Assembly (NCBI GenBank): GCA_014155875.1 | Contig: JACEFZ010004117.1 | Location: 1-64,000 of the forward strand | Direction of reading: 5' to 3' | DNA: 64,000 nt | Source of the DNA: Cepaea nemoralis | Taxonomy: Eukaryota; Mollusca; Gastropoda; Stylommatophora; Helicidae | In this document: one piece after another, positions 35,575-47,788 of the stretch | Position numbering within the stretch: position 1 is the first letter of the stretch | Layout of the letters: every line of letters begins with the position of its first letter | Translations under genes and position numbers: made by a program | Notes under the pieces: model-generated | What the model saw: the letters and a program-made list of their open reading frames with translations, nothing else | Database searches by the model: none | Told to the model about the DNA's origin: nothing

Positions 35575-35735
35575 AACACACATAGTATTGCTTGGCGCTC
35601 ACAGAACGAGAAGAAGAAAATAGAGGCTAGAGGACGCACAAGACAACATACAATTTTAAAGCTATAGTTACCGATCGGGATTCGAACCTGTCACTTGCAA
35701 ATGACGATAGCGCCTCGCTCAACTGGTTCCCTGAT
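35575..35735 (-). mobile_element. SINE5 (tRNA-headed), minus copy
   Basis: On the minus strand: GTTGAGCGAGGCGCTATCG (A-box region), GTGACAGGTTCGAATCCCG (B box), GGTAACTATAGCTTTAAAAT, CTTGTGCGTCCTCTAG and a tail GTGAGCGCCAAGCAATAC...TGTGTGTTT. It is the inverted partner of 36525-36712. Confidence 0.75.
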
Positions 35736-35982
35736 TGATTTCCTGTGTAATTCGTGTACAGAATTAGAACCAACCAATTATTTCTCTTCTTTAAATGTTT
35801 GTTAATACTCGACACCGCATTACGGTCCGGTATGTTTGTTATTTGACCTGGTTTAATATAAATGATGAGACCTATAGTGCTATCTCAATGGTTTGACACG
35901 AATTCTGTCCGTAATCCATAGTTGTAGGTTCATGTGTGTTATAGGCATGACTAATGAAGATACATTTTTGGAGTGTCTAGTT
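35736..35982. other. Short spacer, ends in hAT target duplication
   Basis: No gene. The last eight bases (GTCTAGTT, 35975-35982) are the left target duplication of the hAT element. The left part could belong to the disrupted SINE5 copy on the other side. Confidence 0.4.
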
Positions 35983-36516
35983 CAGTGTTTCCCAACCTTT
36001 TTTGTGCCATGCCCCACTTAAGCCTTTCTAAAAATTCATATTGCCCCCCTCCCCCGCCCCACGCCCCCCCCCCCCCCCCCTCAACATATACATTATTTTT
36101 AATATTCAAAAATTGAAATGTTCACTAAAGAAACTTGAATGATAGGTTTTAGGAAGAAATCACTAGGTAATTATTGAGCAAACATAGTAAGTAAATTTAA
36201 ACAGGATGGAAACGCGGGAAAAAAAAAAATAAAAAAAAATAATGGAGAACTGAAATTCAAGTACAAAATAATTTTAATGAAAGATTTTTCTATATTATTT
36301 TAATTATTAGTAATTATTTATTATTTAAATTTAGTGAGATCCTTGCGCTTGATGCTTGCTGCAAAGAGATCTTATGTCAGGTTCCAATTTAGTTAACTTC
36401 AGTCTCAAGTCTCACCGTTTTGTTATATTCAGCCGATTTTTTCCATTTTCGAATTGCCCCCCTTAACAATCGAATTGCCCCCCTGTGGGGCGTGGGCGAC
36501 ACGTTGGGAAACACTG
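35983..36516. mobile_element. hAT-type non-autonomous element (534 bp) with 8-bp TSD
   Basis: Begins CAGTGTTTCCCAAC and ends with GTTGGGAAACACTG, perfect inverted termini of 14 bp. GTCTAGTT is duplicated at 35975-35982 and 36517-36524. The CAGTGTTTCCCAAC end is of the type found in many hAT (Charlie-like) elements. The interior is AT-rich with C-runs (about 36065-36084) and codes for nothing recognisable. AAACAGGATGGAAACGCGG at about 36200 is shared with a SINE1 tail (24347). Confidence 0.93.
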
Positions 36517-36524
36517 GTCTAGTT

Positions 36525-36712
36525 GGTCATACGTCGAAGTACACTTGTTCCTGCAGCGAGGCGCCGTCGTCATTTGGAGGTGACAAGCTCGAATACAGGT
36601 CGGTAGCTACAGCTTTCAAATTGTATGTTGTCTAGTGCGTCCTCTAGTCTCGACTTTCTTCTTCTCCTTCTGTGAGCGCCAAGCAATACTATGTGTGTTT
36701 GTTTACATAAGT
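36525..36712 (+). mobile_element. SINE5, plus copy
   Basis: Starts within GTCTAGTTGGTCATACG, has GCGAGGCGCCGTCGTCATTTG, a degenerate B box (CAAGCTCGAATACAGG), GGTAGCTACAGCTTTCAAATTG, AGTGCGTCCTCTAG and TGTGAGCGCCAAGCAATAC. The hAT element is inserted at its GTCTAGTT. With 35575-35735 it makes an inverted pair about 790 bp apart. Confidence 0.75.
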
Positions 36713-37095
36713 GAAAGGGAACGGGGAGGGGGTATCTGGCGTGGCAGACGGGGTTTGGTGTTCGGATCTCGGTTTGTTGATTTTGAAACCTCTGAACTAA
36801 TCAGTTTTTACTCTTACAGATGAAGAAATGGTGTCCAGTACGTCTGAGTTCTGAATTTGGTTTGCGTTTATAAGAATGAGGTTAGTGGTCGAAACTGTTT
36901 TCCCAACCTGTTTCCAAAATATTATCTGAATGGGACTGTGTTGGAGAGCTATCATTTCCCTGTTCAAGCCCAGAAACAAGTTAGGTGAGCACACCATCAG
37001 AAAGACACGTTAGTATTAACTATATCATGATTAAGCAAATCAAATACCACTTGGTTGAGATAAGTTCCCAAAGATTAATTATTATGTGTTTGTGT
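36713..37095. other. Gene-free interval, left flank of LTR element
   Basis: No gene recognised. It ends at the GT-rich target site GTGTTTGTGT. Confidence 0.4.
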
Positions 37096-37100
37096 ATTAT

Positions 37101-37725
37101 TGTCAAAGACTCAGATAGATAGGAGGGAAGACCACCCTGAACGAGTGGTCTACCTCAAGTAGATTAGAGGTAACCCAGTGCCCCTACGTGAGGGCAGGGT
37201 AGGTGTAGGGAGTAGATAGGAAGGGGAACTATCAAACAGTTCTCTCATGAGACACGGTCGGAGGTGTCAACCAGAGAGTAAGCACTCTGGTCACGGCATA
37301 ATCACGCCAACGTGATAGACACGAAGAACTAGAATGAAACTCAAGAGAGGCCACTACTCTAAGCGTGTTGAATGATGCAGCACGCAAAAGCCGAAGTGCG
37401 CACAAGGTCCTGCCGCGTACTGTGTAATCAGCACGCGGAGAATCGTCAGACAGGGGACAGACTTCGTAGGGAACACATCGCTTAGCGTCGATGCGTATTT
37501 CTTTAGCCGAGTAGATAGATTTAGCAGTAGGTTTAGGAACGACTAGTGATAGGCAATTCTGTGTATTCATGTGTGATTCATTAGCGACCGTTTTGTGCAT
37601 TTATGTAATGTAAAGAGCCAGTGGCAATAAAATGTGTAATCAATTCCTCTCGTACGACTGACAAATCTTTTTGTGTGGTGCGAGAGAAGTTTATCCCGTA
37701 ATGCCTGTAGCATCGCTTGATGACA
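37101..37725 (+). repeat. 5' LTR (625 bp)
   Basis: TG...CA boundaries; identical to 57913-58533 except for four substitutions and a 4-bp TCGG insertion at about 37256. A polyadenylation signal AATAAA is at 37626-37631, with GT/T-rich sequence downstream (TTTTTGTGTGGTG at about 37668). A clear TATA box was not seen. An antisense frame is open for 122 codons through most of the LTR (37232-37600). Confidence 0.95.
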
Positions 37726-37739
37726 GGCTAGGATAAAAG

Positions 37740-37757
37740 TGGTGTCAGAAGTGTAGC
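37740..37757 (+). promoter_or_regulatory. Primer-binding site (tRNA-Leu type)
   Basis: TGGTGTCAGAAGTG starts 14 bases after the 5' LTR. It begins with the TGG complementary to a tRNA CCA end, and the sequence is one that many gypsy elements use with a leucine tRNA. The tRNA identity is from memory. Confidence 0.75.
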
Positions 37758-38814
37758 TTGGACAATTGTTCAAGCTAAATCACTCACCCACGGCTCTAAA
37801 ATAGTATTACTGTCAGTTAATCACAGGGTTTAATTTATGTTAGTGAATAATGGCGTGTGCAGACTAGAACAAAGTGCGAGCTGTGCCCATCGTGACCGAT
37901 TAACGTTTATTTATGCTTATTGAAATGTTTTGTGACTTATGAACATGTTTTCTTCTGATTTGTAAGTATTATTATTATAGTTTTGTATCATTTATTTCTA
38001 CAATTACTGATTTATTTATGAGTATTTATCAAATATGATTCACGGCGGAGCAATACACAAGAAATGAGCCGACAACAATATCGATTTTTCCAATCTAAAA
38101 ATAGCGCTGCGCCTGTGACGTATCGCGACTGACAAACAGCTGCCCTACGCCATTTGCAATCAGCGACAGATTGTTTACAAATCGACAAGCGGCTGCTCGC
38201 CTGAATCTTTGATTTATATCAAATATTATTTGTTTATACAAGCTATTTATTGAATATATTTATTTATTTGAACATAATTATTACCTGTATATTTATTTCA
38301 AAGCATTTATTTAATTATTTGTAGATTTTTTCTATTTGTTACCGTCACGATGGCACTACTTTCGCTATGCAAATAAGACTCGGTCTGCACAGCACTTCCA
38401 TAAATTAAACAGTGACATTTACTATTAATTATACCACATTGTGTTGTCCGGGGGCATGTGATTGTACAAAATTGTCTAAAGTCATATGTCGTTTACAAAT
38501 GGTTAATTATTGATGCACTTGTAAACCAGATGTAACAAGAGCTGCTTATAATAATAACGCAAGCTGTATGTCGAAGTGCCGAACGATTGGACCTAAGGTG
38601 CCAAACGATTGTACCTGATTTTTCTGGAATGTTAAGATGAGTATACCCAAATTATTTTGAATGCAATATGATTAATAATGCATCTCTTTTTCAGGGTGTG
38701 ATCTATTAGTATATTTTTTGTGATCTATTTTTCAGGGTGTAATCTAAGAGTATATTTTTTGTACACAGGGATTTAAAAACTTAACATATCTAATATACCT
38801 GAGTAGATATTTAA
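37758..38814 (+). other. Untranslated leader of the LTR element
   Basis: About 1 kb of AT-rich, non-coding sequence between the primer-binding site and gag. A short direct repeat (TTTTCAGGGTGTRATCTA and TAGTATATTTTTTGTG) occurs at about 38690-38760. No domain recognised. Confidence 0.5.
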
Positions 38815-39447
38815 GTGCCTATCAACTCTAGCTCACCCAACAACATGGCAACTTCAGCTGATTTCATAAAAGCAGGCAAGGAATTAGAATACACAGGAAA
38901 GGAATTAGAGCAATATGCTGATCAAAAATTTAGGGAAGCAAAAGATGCTGAGAGAGATGAACGTGCACGAGAAAGACAACACCAGAAGGAGATTGTAGAA
39001 CTAGCTGAGATAACAAAACAAAAGGAGTTAGAAATAAAACACAAAGAGGCACAACTGGCTGAAGAAACTAAACTGAAACAGTTAGAACATGATAAGGAGA
39101 TTAAACAAAAAGAAATAGAATTAAAGCAAAAACAATTAGATCAGGAGAGAGAGTTAAAGCAAAGAGAGATAGATGAAATGGCAAGAGTAAAAGAAAAACA
39201 AATACAGGTTGAATCAGAAACACAGTTAAAGATGAAAGGTATGGAAGTAGAGTCACACTTAGACATCTCCACTACAAAACTAAAAAGTCAGCAAGAAGAG
39301 AATAAACTTAATAAATACAAACACATTATTAAGCCATTCTGTAAAGAAGATTCCATATCAGCTTGGACAGAAAATGTCGAATATCAGCTGAAATACTGTG
39401 ATAGCACGAAGATGAGAGATGAGAGAGAGAAGTGGAGGAGAGAATAA
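38815..39447 (+). pseudogene. gag: gag N-terminal part: coiled coil plus start of capsid domain
   Basis: A 210-codon frame. Residues about 1-25 are polar; about 30-165 are a continuous charged heptad-like coiled coil (KQKELEIKHKEAQLAEETK, KQKEIELKQKQLDQERELK). Then comes IIKPFCKEDSISAWTENVEY, the usual entry to the gypsy-type capsid domain with its FDG..-like start. Capsid is interrupted here; the last ~15 residues (MRDEREKWRRE) come from the foreign block. The remaining capsid resumes near 46.3 kb. Met1 (38815) and Met11 (38845) are both possible starts. Many invertebrate gypsy gags have such an N-terminal charged coil. Confidence 0.8.
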
Positions 39448-42400
39448 GGAATTGAAAGATAAAGATTGTCCGTCTTCCGGTTGTAGAGATAACCACTGAT
39501 TTGTGATTACCATTGGTTTTATCTACCAACCTCACAAGTATACAGGTACGCAGGTCACGAATACAACACTATCCTAACCGACAAGCACAGTATAGGCACT
39601 AAGAAGAATAAGCTAACACTGAATCAAGTTTATTTGCTTCTCAAAAGACATTACAAAGTATACAAAGTGTCGTGCGGTAACAATTCAAACAATTATGGAA
39701 GAATGCTGTCAGGTAGCTAGCATCAAGATAATACCATCAAACTAAGGAATTGCACGCAATTAAACCAATAACTAGTCACATATCAATCAGGGGAATATAA
39801 TAATAAAGTATGCAAGTCTGACAAGAAAGTATATAAATCTACTAAGGATGCACACAACCAACTTCCACCGTCAAATGACCGCCCACTAGTTTACCCAGGC
39901 AATCGATCAAGCGGCAACCTGAAAATTGAACAAAAAGACACCCTTGACTATGTGAACAGCATCATCGGGTGTCATCAACCTACTGCTCACCCTTGTCTTC
40001 AGCTATGTGTATTGACATCGGGTCAGTGATATTCCATCACTGCCTGGGCGGTCGTACACCACCAACCAGTGTTCCCTGATGCCAACATCAACCCATAAAT
40101 CCCCAAACACTTCACCATGTGTAATAATCATGTGACATTAATACAATACCCACGCCGACACTGATAGTCTTTCCACAGCGGACAGACACATATAATTCGG
40201 CAGTGGGACAACCCTAAACAACAACTCCTGATCCGCTTGCCCACACTGGCCGGGTTTCCCCGCGCCAGACACATAACACAACAGCTGATAACTGGTCGTC
40301 ACATTTCAACAACTACATCAGGTAAACCCCAACAACAACACTTTTGTCCCCGAGGCCGACAACACAATAAGCCAGTGACATGTACTAGGGCCATGTCTCA
40401 TTGTCATTGGCGCCATCGTCGTCCTCAATAGCATGTGTATATTCATTCTCAACAACATAAATTCCCCTTGTCATTAATCACAAAACAATCAACACATCAT
40501 AAACATAGCAATCGATCAATAATAACCTGTATCCCCTAGTGACTCCAACTCCCATAACGTCATCATCCTTGCGTATATCCTAGCCATTATCATTAACAAC
40601 ATAACTCTACATCATTAACAATATCATTGCAGTTTAGTACCCCAACAGTAATTATAAGACAACAAGATGGGACACCGGTACTGCCCACCAATCACATATA
40701 TGAAATGCTCTTTCACACTAAAACTCCTACAATCATTATAATCTTTTGCAGTACATAAGTCCACTCATGATTAACCATTATTATGGGCCGTCAACATTGA
40801 CTACATAAACCCACACAACTATTAACACAAACCCAAGTTGACAACATAGATTAATATCACGCCTAACAACACCCTAGTTATGATAATTGATAAACGTGCC
40901 TCTTCATCCATCCCCGCAGTATAGTTTGTCGTCTTTATAAGCCAATCTCCTCCAATATTCAGCTCTTGAAGTATGGACGCACGTTTCCTTTTCTCTACCC
41001 AGGATATATCCCCCCAATCTGTCTGTAACGTTTATATCCAAAGGCATTCCTGTCCAGTTGTATCTATTCACCGCTCTCTATTTCCCTATCTCGCCTTATA
41101 GTATTAAAGCCATTTAAGCCTTTTACCCCCGATTCTCCATGAAGGTCCGAACCCGCTACTTTTAGGTTGTACTGCTAACCAGTTGTATGCTCTATTTTCT
41201 CCGCCGCAGTCTGACCCCGATTCAACTCTGCCGGGCCGGCAACAATACAAGCACATTCTTTCATCTGCAGGCTTTGCTCCAAGCGCGGTCCATTCATCCG
41301 CTGTATTCACCTGGCCTCATTGAATGGCTTGACCTAGTGGTCGCGTCTCGTACTCGCCGTGTTTACATTTTGATTGAGAAATAATTCGGGGACTTTTGAT
41401 GCCGCTAATAACGTACGCACATAATTACCATTTGTACGGTCTCGGCGCTCATATTCCTATTCCGTAACTAGTCACTGCGAATTTTGGTTGAATAGTTAGT
41501 TACGTATTCTTTACCTCCTTATAGAACGTCGCAGTCAATCCCGTTATCTGTCAGTTGTAGTTTGCCAACGCTTCCTAAACCTAAGTACCATTAACCACGC
41601 CCGACTACAGACTAATAGATTTCTAATTAAAATTAACCAACTTACGTAGGAGTCCTGTCCCGTGGATAATTGCTCGCCTGCCTACGGGTGCTTTTGTCTG
41701 ATCACCGTCCGTCTCAGAATGATTTCGCCACTTTCCAATAAAGTCAGGCTCCTTCCAACTTTGTTCGACGCAGTCCTCTGGATGATCCCATCAAACGTGT
41801 GTCCTCTTAGCCCACTCTAGTCTTGTGTGACATTCCTTAATGATTGCAATTGCCAGTAGCAATCAATAGTTTCTTTAGGGCGGTTCTTTTTCCAACACTT
41901 AAACCGTGCTTTCTTTGGTCCTCGGGTTTATCTGCCCGACCAGAGTTGCCACAGTCTTATTGGTCTCAACAGCCTTTCGAGTATCTGCACTCGGCTGTCT
42001 AGAACTCGCTTATCTCCTCCAATGCTTCTCTGTCCCGCGTATATATATACCGCTTAATTTGGCGGTTCTTTCTGGCATCACGTGACATAGCTCCTCCTTG
42101 CCGCGAAGGGCTACCCAATGAGATTTTTTAGCTGTACCACATAATTAATTCTACTTAATCCGCTTTATTCTAGATCCCTTGACACTACTAGGTTATAGCT
42201 TGAGGTCGAAGACCTTACCTTTTCTGCCTTCGCCTGGTTTGGTTCATTGGGCGTGTCCGTTCCCATATATCTAGCCTAATCCGTTGTATTTCTTGCTCAT
42301 TTGACAGCTCCTATGCTAAGTTCGGCTTCATGTTTCCTGAATTCTTGTAGCAAGGTGGTTATGGCCGGTGTACTTTACACAAGAGTTTCTAACTGACCAG

Positions 42401-45400
42401 ACTTAGTAGAAACCTCGCCGACAGATAGATCAGACAATTTACCAACCAGCTATGAGATAAGTAGCCTAGTAAAGGAACACTTACTGAGACAACTATCGAG
42501 CAAGCAATCACGAACTACTGACTGTAAGCGACAAATCTATGTATACGATCTCACTATGTAGTAGAACCTGACACCGCCGAGACAAAGGTCACATGGAATC
42601 TCCTGGGAGCTCCCGGACTAAGCTGGAAGGTCCCAGAAAATTCTGGAAACATATCCTTGCCAGACGACGCCATTTTTGTGTCAGCTAGAAAAGAAGAGGA
42701 AGAAGAGAGAGAGAGTAGGGAGGAGAGAGAGGAGAGAAAGAAGAGGGAATTGAGGGAATGATATAAGATAAGTGTGAAGCCTAAAAGTTCGTTCCTCAGT
42801 CGAACTCTGCCTACTACACACTACCTTTGATAGTAAAGAAAGACGAAGAGAGAGAAGGAGAAAAAGAGGATGAGAGTGAGGGATACGACAGATGTAGGTT
42901 CGTGTTTCCGCGTGAGAACAATAGTTAATTACTATTGCACCATCAATGTCTCGTGGTGTATGTCATCAGGTTATAGGAGAAGTGTACAGCCCACCTCACA
43001 ATGTCTCTAAACTACTATAATCTACACAATCTCAGACTGACAAGTCGAAATAAAAGGCAACTCAAACATATTTATTTTCTTCTGAACGGTAACAGAGTGA
43101 CAATCTACAGTATAATCACATAAAGTAACCAGTACATGCATTGAAGACACATCTATGTATAATCGACTCCAAAAAACAACACAATACTGCATGACGCCAC
43201 AAGGGGAGGTAGATAATGTAATAAACTATACAACCAGATGTTAGGGAATCATTACCTACAATCACCTCCTAACCGCATGAAGAAAAGGGCTAAATCTAGG
43301 AATTACACCGGCCTTTGTTTCATAACTATCTCTCCGTAGGCTTATCAGTGGTACATGTATTCAGCCCAAACACCCATTGATCCACAGATTGATCCATCAA
43401 TCCATATACCCAGGGATCTAATTCGCTCCCATCCAACTTGTTCAGCGGGTAACTGTTTACCCAGACAATGTCTGAAACATTATAAAACAATACCCGTGAG
43501 TTTATGTGAGAATAAACATTAGTCTTTCACTACCTACAAATTCCTTAACACCTATCGCTTCTTTATCTATACTAGTATTAGTATATCTTAGCCATAACAT
43601 AAATTAACTGATTCAGTGCCAAACAAAAAAGTGGTCATACCCAAACAGAGATTCAAGGCAGAAAATTTAAACTAGGGGTGTGCCACAATTTTGCTTTTAA
43701 AATGGTTAAAACTGTAGCAGATGCATTGTATTACATATCAAATTAAAGAGAATTGCACAGGGAACCTGACAGTGTTAATAATTAATTGATAGGTTACAAA
43801 TATTATGACAATAATGAGAGTTTTAGTAATAACAATTGAAATTAAAGTGTTAAAAATTATGAAAAAAATTCACTTACCAAGTCTTTATTTTATATCCGAA
43901 GCCGCTAATCCAGTTAAATTTAGTGAATTATATTACACACACCAGTTGTCTTCAAGAATATCACAAGAACTGCTCCATAACATGAATAAAACGCAATGAA
44001 ATCATAACATTATGAAGTACATCATTTTCACACAAAATGGAAAAGCCATCATATTCTTAGTAAAATTCACTGTTATATTTTTTTTCAATATTATGACCGC
44101 CTTCTACATAGTTATCTGAATACTGCACAGGTTCGTTTTAGAATCTATCACAAAGTCGTTTACATCACAATAACTATAATATAAAACTGTTTAAAACTGT
44201 GATTTTATTAAAATATATGAGGTCAAGAACCAGAAGATATGGTCACTTTGAATTTCGAAATATCAACAAACATTCTCCTAAAAGTTTACACGAAACCATG
44301 CCTGATCTGTGCACACGGAAGCACACGAAAGGAAATAAAATCTTTCGCTTTTGGAGTTTAAATAAGTGAGACACTAAAAAGGTGGACTGGATAGGAAACA
44401 CAGATACATTAAACCACTATACATAAGAGGGGCATTAAAGTGGCATCTGGGTGGGAAATTTGGGTTACTTGGGCTATCAAGTGGCATCTGGCAGGCGATC
44501 AGTTAAGAACCTTATTGTGAACACATATGTGTAACTAATATTATTATCGCCTATTTCCCGACGCGCCGCCTACAGCCAACATTAAGTATTTAACCATTCA
44601 CCCGAAGATCTGAACTCGCTGCCTGTACCACGCCGGGCCAGCCTAACTACACCTTAGCTACACAACCGCAGAAGCGCGACCTCCTTTCACCTATGTCCAG
44701 CTAACAAAAGACAACATTCCTTTCTGTGTCCGTCCCGTCTCCGGCCGACGATCTCACCTATTGTCTGGTTGACCTAGTGATCGCGAGTGCCTTGCCGTCT
44801 TCTTCTGCTGTCTGCTGTGTTTGGTCGCTGTGTTTATATCCTTGCAATACTGCCATCTCTGCGTATTTACATGCACTTGCACTAGCCTAGTTCTCATTAA
44901 TCTTGTAGGCTAATGGCTCAGTTTACATGAACATATACAGTTTATCCACACTCTGCTTATCTCTCCGATTAATATGACTCCCAACACTATAGACCAGCCA
45001 TTTATATATACGTAATTTGCATGACGTCGCATCCAATCCTAATCCTTTGTCGACTGCTCATAATTATTCGGTAAACTTACCTACAGTAGTTTGCTATAGC
45101 TCTCTAAACTAAGATACTTGATTATAATATACAATTAAACTAAGTCTTATGTCAACTTACATTCTTCTTCTGTCGTCCCGTTGATCATCTGGGTCCCATA
45201 TTTGAAATGCGATTGCTCTCTTCAACCTCGTTTGCCGTGGATCCCACCACCGGTTTCCAGTCGTATTTGACATTAGTCTCCTGTGTGGTTCCAACCGCAT
45301 TGTCCCTGGCTATGGTCGTCCTGTCGGACGTTTAGCCATCTACTGCAACGAACGAGCGGTCTCCTTAGCTGGCGGTCCTCTTAACTCAAGTGGCTTTCTT

Positions 45401-46285
45401 GCACTTTAACGACCCTCGGACTCTGCGTGTCTTTCCCTTCTTTGGCTTATCTGCCTTGGTTAGGTTCCGTTCACAGATCCTTAGTCGCTCTCACTCCTAT
45501 CAGTGATTCAGACGAGTTCTAGCATGAGCGCTTGTCCGTCTTCCTTCACTTCCTCCTCCTACAGATACTATACAGACTTGGGCACGGATTAGCCACAATT
45601 TCTGAAGTCCTGTTACTATGTTCCTTGGGCTGCCCCAAGAGGGCTCAGCCCCCCGCCGCTCCCGGAGTCCACTATTAACTGTCCTCTCTCCTGCTCGACT
45701 CCCCTAACTGACTGGATCCTCAAGTATATATTACTTCTCGAGTTGGCGCCTTTCTTGAATCACGTGACGTCGCTGTCCCTTGTCATCCAATCAGTACTTC
45801 GCGTACCCTGCTTCAATTTGCATCTTATTATTAATCTAACTACCTTCACCCCAATACGACCTTGTTTTTGAGTTCATAGTCCTTGTTTGAGTTCATGCTC
45901 CTTGAAGTAGATTTCTCTGCTCAAGCACGTTCCCACTGCCATAAATCTGCCAGCCCACGGTACCCATTTTGGTCTCTAGACAACTTTCGTTTATCTCTGA
46001 TTCTCGTATGCACCTATAAACTATGTGGCCTGTTTTGTTTTCTGACAGCTCTAACCTAAAGTATACATTACATCTGGCATTCCCCGACCCTGAGAAAGCT
46101 ACAGAACAACGACAGTTGATGTAGAGTTTTAGGAAACCGAAACAATTCGGGTTCAGAGCTTGACCTTTCAAGCTGTTTAAAAATATCTTGGCCGATGAAC
46201 TTAGATACTTCCAAATTCCCCTACTGGTTTTGGTGTCATCAATATCTAGTGCCTTGTCGTCCCATTTTGTGACGCATCAGGCGTT
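39410..46285. repeat. Foreign non-coding block splitting gag (two related halves?)
   Basis: About 6.9 kb without a recognised coding region lies between two parts of one gag gene. The left half (about 39410-42690) and right half (about 42690-46250) share a layout: a GA-rich start with GAGGGAATTGAGGGAATG-like sequence, TTTACCCAGRCAAT (39894 and 43448), TTGACCTAGTGRTCGCG (41328 and 44769), CTTTGG...TTTATCTGCC (about 41910 and 45440), and ATCACGTGAC followed by CCAATSAG (about 42077 and 45759). They are highly diverged. The block could be two copies of one old repeat inserted in tandem. No LTR, TIR or target duplication was identified at its edges. Confidence 0.55.
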
Positions 46286-46289
46286 CACA

Positions 46290-47788
46290 ATACCATCAAG
46301 TACCAATCGATATGTGGGCCATGATCTACATGAAGAACCTCAGTGGGGAGCCCCTTAAAGTCATAGAATCAATACCAACTGATCTTAGATCTAACTATCA
46401 GTACATTCACGATAGGATAATGCAACCATTTTTTACTTGATGCCCCTGGGTATCAAGTGCAATTTTCTAACTTAAAACCAAAACCAAATGAGACCTTTAT
46501 CGATTATGTCTCGAATGTCCAAAGCGTGCTACATAGATGGCTTAGTGCATCAAAAATAGGAAAGGACTTTGAAAAACTTAAAAATTTAATAGCCATGGAT
46601 AAAGTCATATCCACAATACCATCTCCTTTCGCTAAATTCCTTCAGCAGTCAGACATCGAAACAATAGAACAATTCGAAAAGAAAGGCTCCGCATATTTTT
46701 CCTCAAATAGGGATATTTTTAAAACATCAAATATCGACTCTGAAATAGTCTCTTTTGTTAAGGACCAACCTAAAAGCTATCGTAGCAATAAAAAACCATT
46801 TCAGAGAGTCGACAAGAAAGATCAAAAATTGCCTAAATGTGTGTATTGCCAACTTTTTCATGATACTTACTCTATGTGTGATAAATCACCAAACTATCCG
46901 ACACATCTTGAGATGGTCATTAAGAAACAACAAAACAAGAGAACTGCATACAGGCGTGCAGTCAAATGCTTCTTCTGTTCTAGCTACGGGCATTATTCCA
47001 GTAAGTGCCTAGGCCGCCAAAGAATGAAGGCCAACAGTGCAATGTTAATTGATACATCTTCTGATAGTGGTAGTGAGACTGATTGTGAGGTCGACAATGA
47101 ATTACCTTTTAACCAATCTGAAGATGTTTGTTGTGTAAACGATATATTAAGCTTTGACAGTTGTGAGCGATGTCACCAATTTCATGCAGGGGGAAAATTA
47201 GAATGTGGACATACAGAACCATTCTCCACTGAGAGTGTAAATGCAGCATTAGCCTCCAAAGGCAATTTGGTGTTCCACAATGCAATGGTCAACGAAATAC
47301 CATGCCAATGTTTGCTGGACAGTGGGAGCACTCTTATCGGTCTTAGAAAGGAACTGGTGAATCCAAGTGATTATACAGGTGACTCAGTCAAATGCCGAAC
47401 CTTTTCGGGTAATATTGAAATTTACCCTTTGGCAAGAGCCCGTATTAACACTCCTTTCCTTTCTGGTACCTTTATATGTGCTATTTTAGATAACCCTTGT
47501 ACTGATTTAATTTTGGGATGCTTACCCCAATTGAAACATTGCACTAACGAAGAAATAGCTGCATGGGAAAAATTAAATGCAGCTAATGCAACAACCAGAT
47601 CAGATACTATTAAACACCAAGACACACTACAGGATGAAAGACTACTGTTGCTATCACCAACTAGCACGGATGATACCACCAGACAAAAGTTCATAGACCA
47701 GCAAAAAGCTGATCCGAGTGTGTCTCCATATCTAAAGCTATTAAAAGAAAAAGCCAAAGTAAAAAAAAAACGCATCATGGTTCTTTAG
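46290..47788 (+). pseudogene. gag-PR: gag C-terminal part and aspartic protease
   Basis: Capsid resumes near 46310 in one frame (MWAMIYMKNLSGEPLKVI) and shifts frame at a six-T run near 46428-46434 into the 443-codon frame from 46457. That frame has the SCAN-like FIDYVSNVQSVLHRW region, a degenerate knuckle CVYCQLFHDTYSMC, a perfect CCHC knuckle CFFCSSYGHYSSKC (about 46969-47010), and a retroviral-type protease with catalytic LLDSGSTLIG (gac at 47318-47320) and a closing DLILGCLPQL flap/ILG motif. The frame ends early because of a ten-A run at about 47761-47770; pol continues in another frame. Confidence 0.85.
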
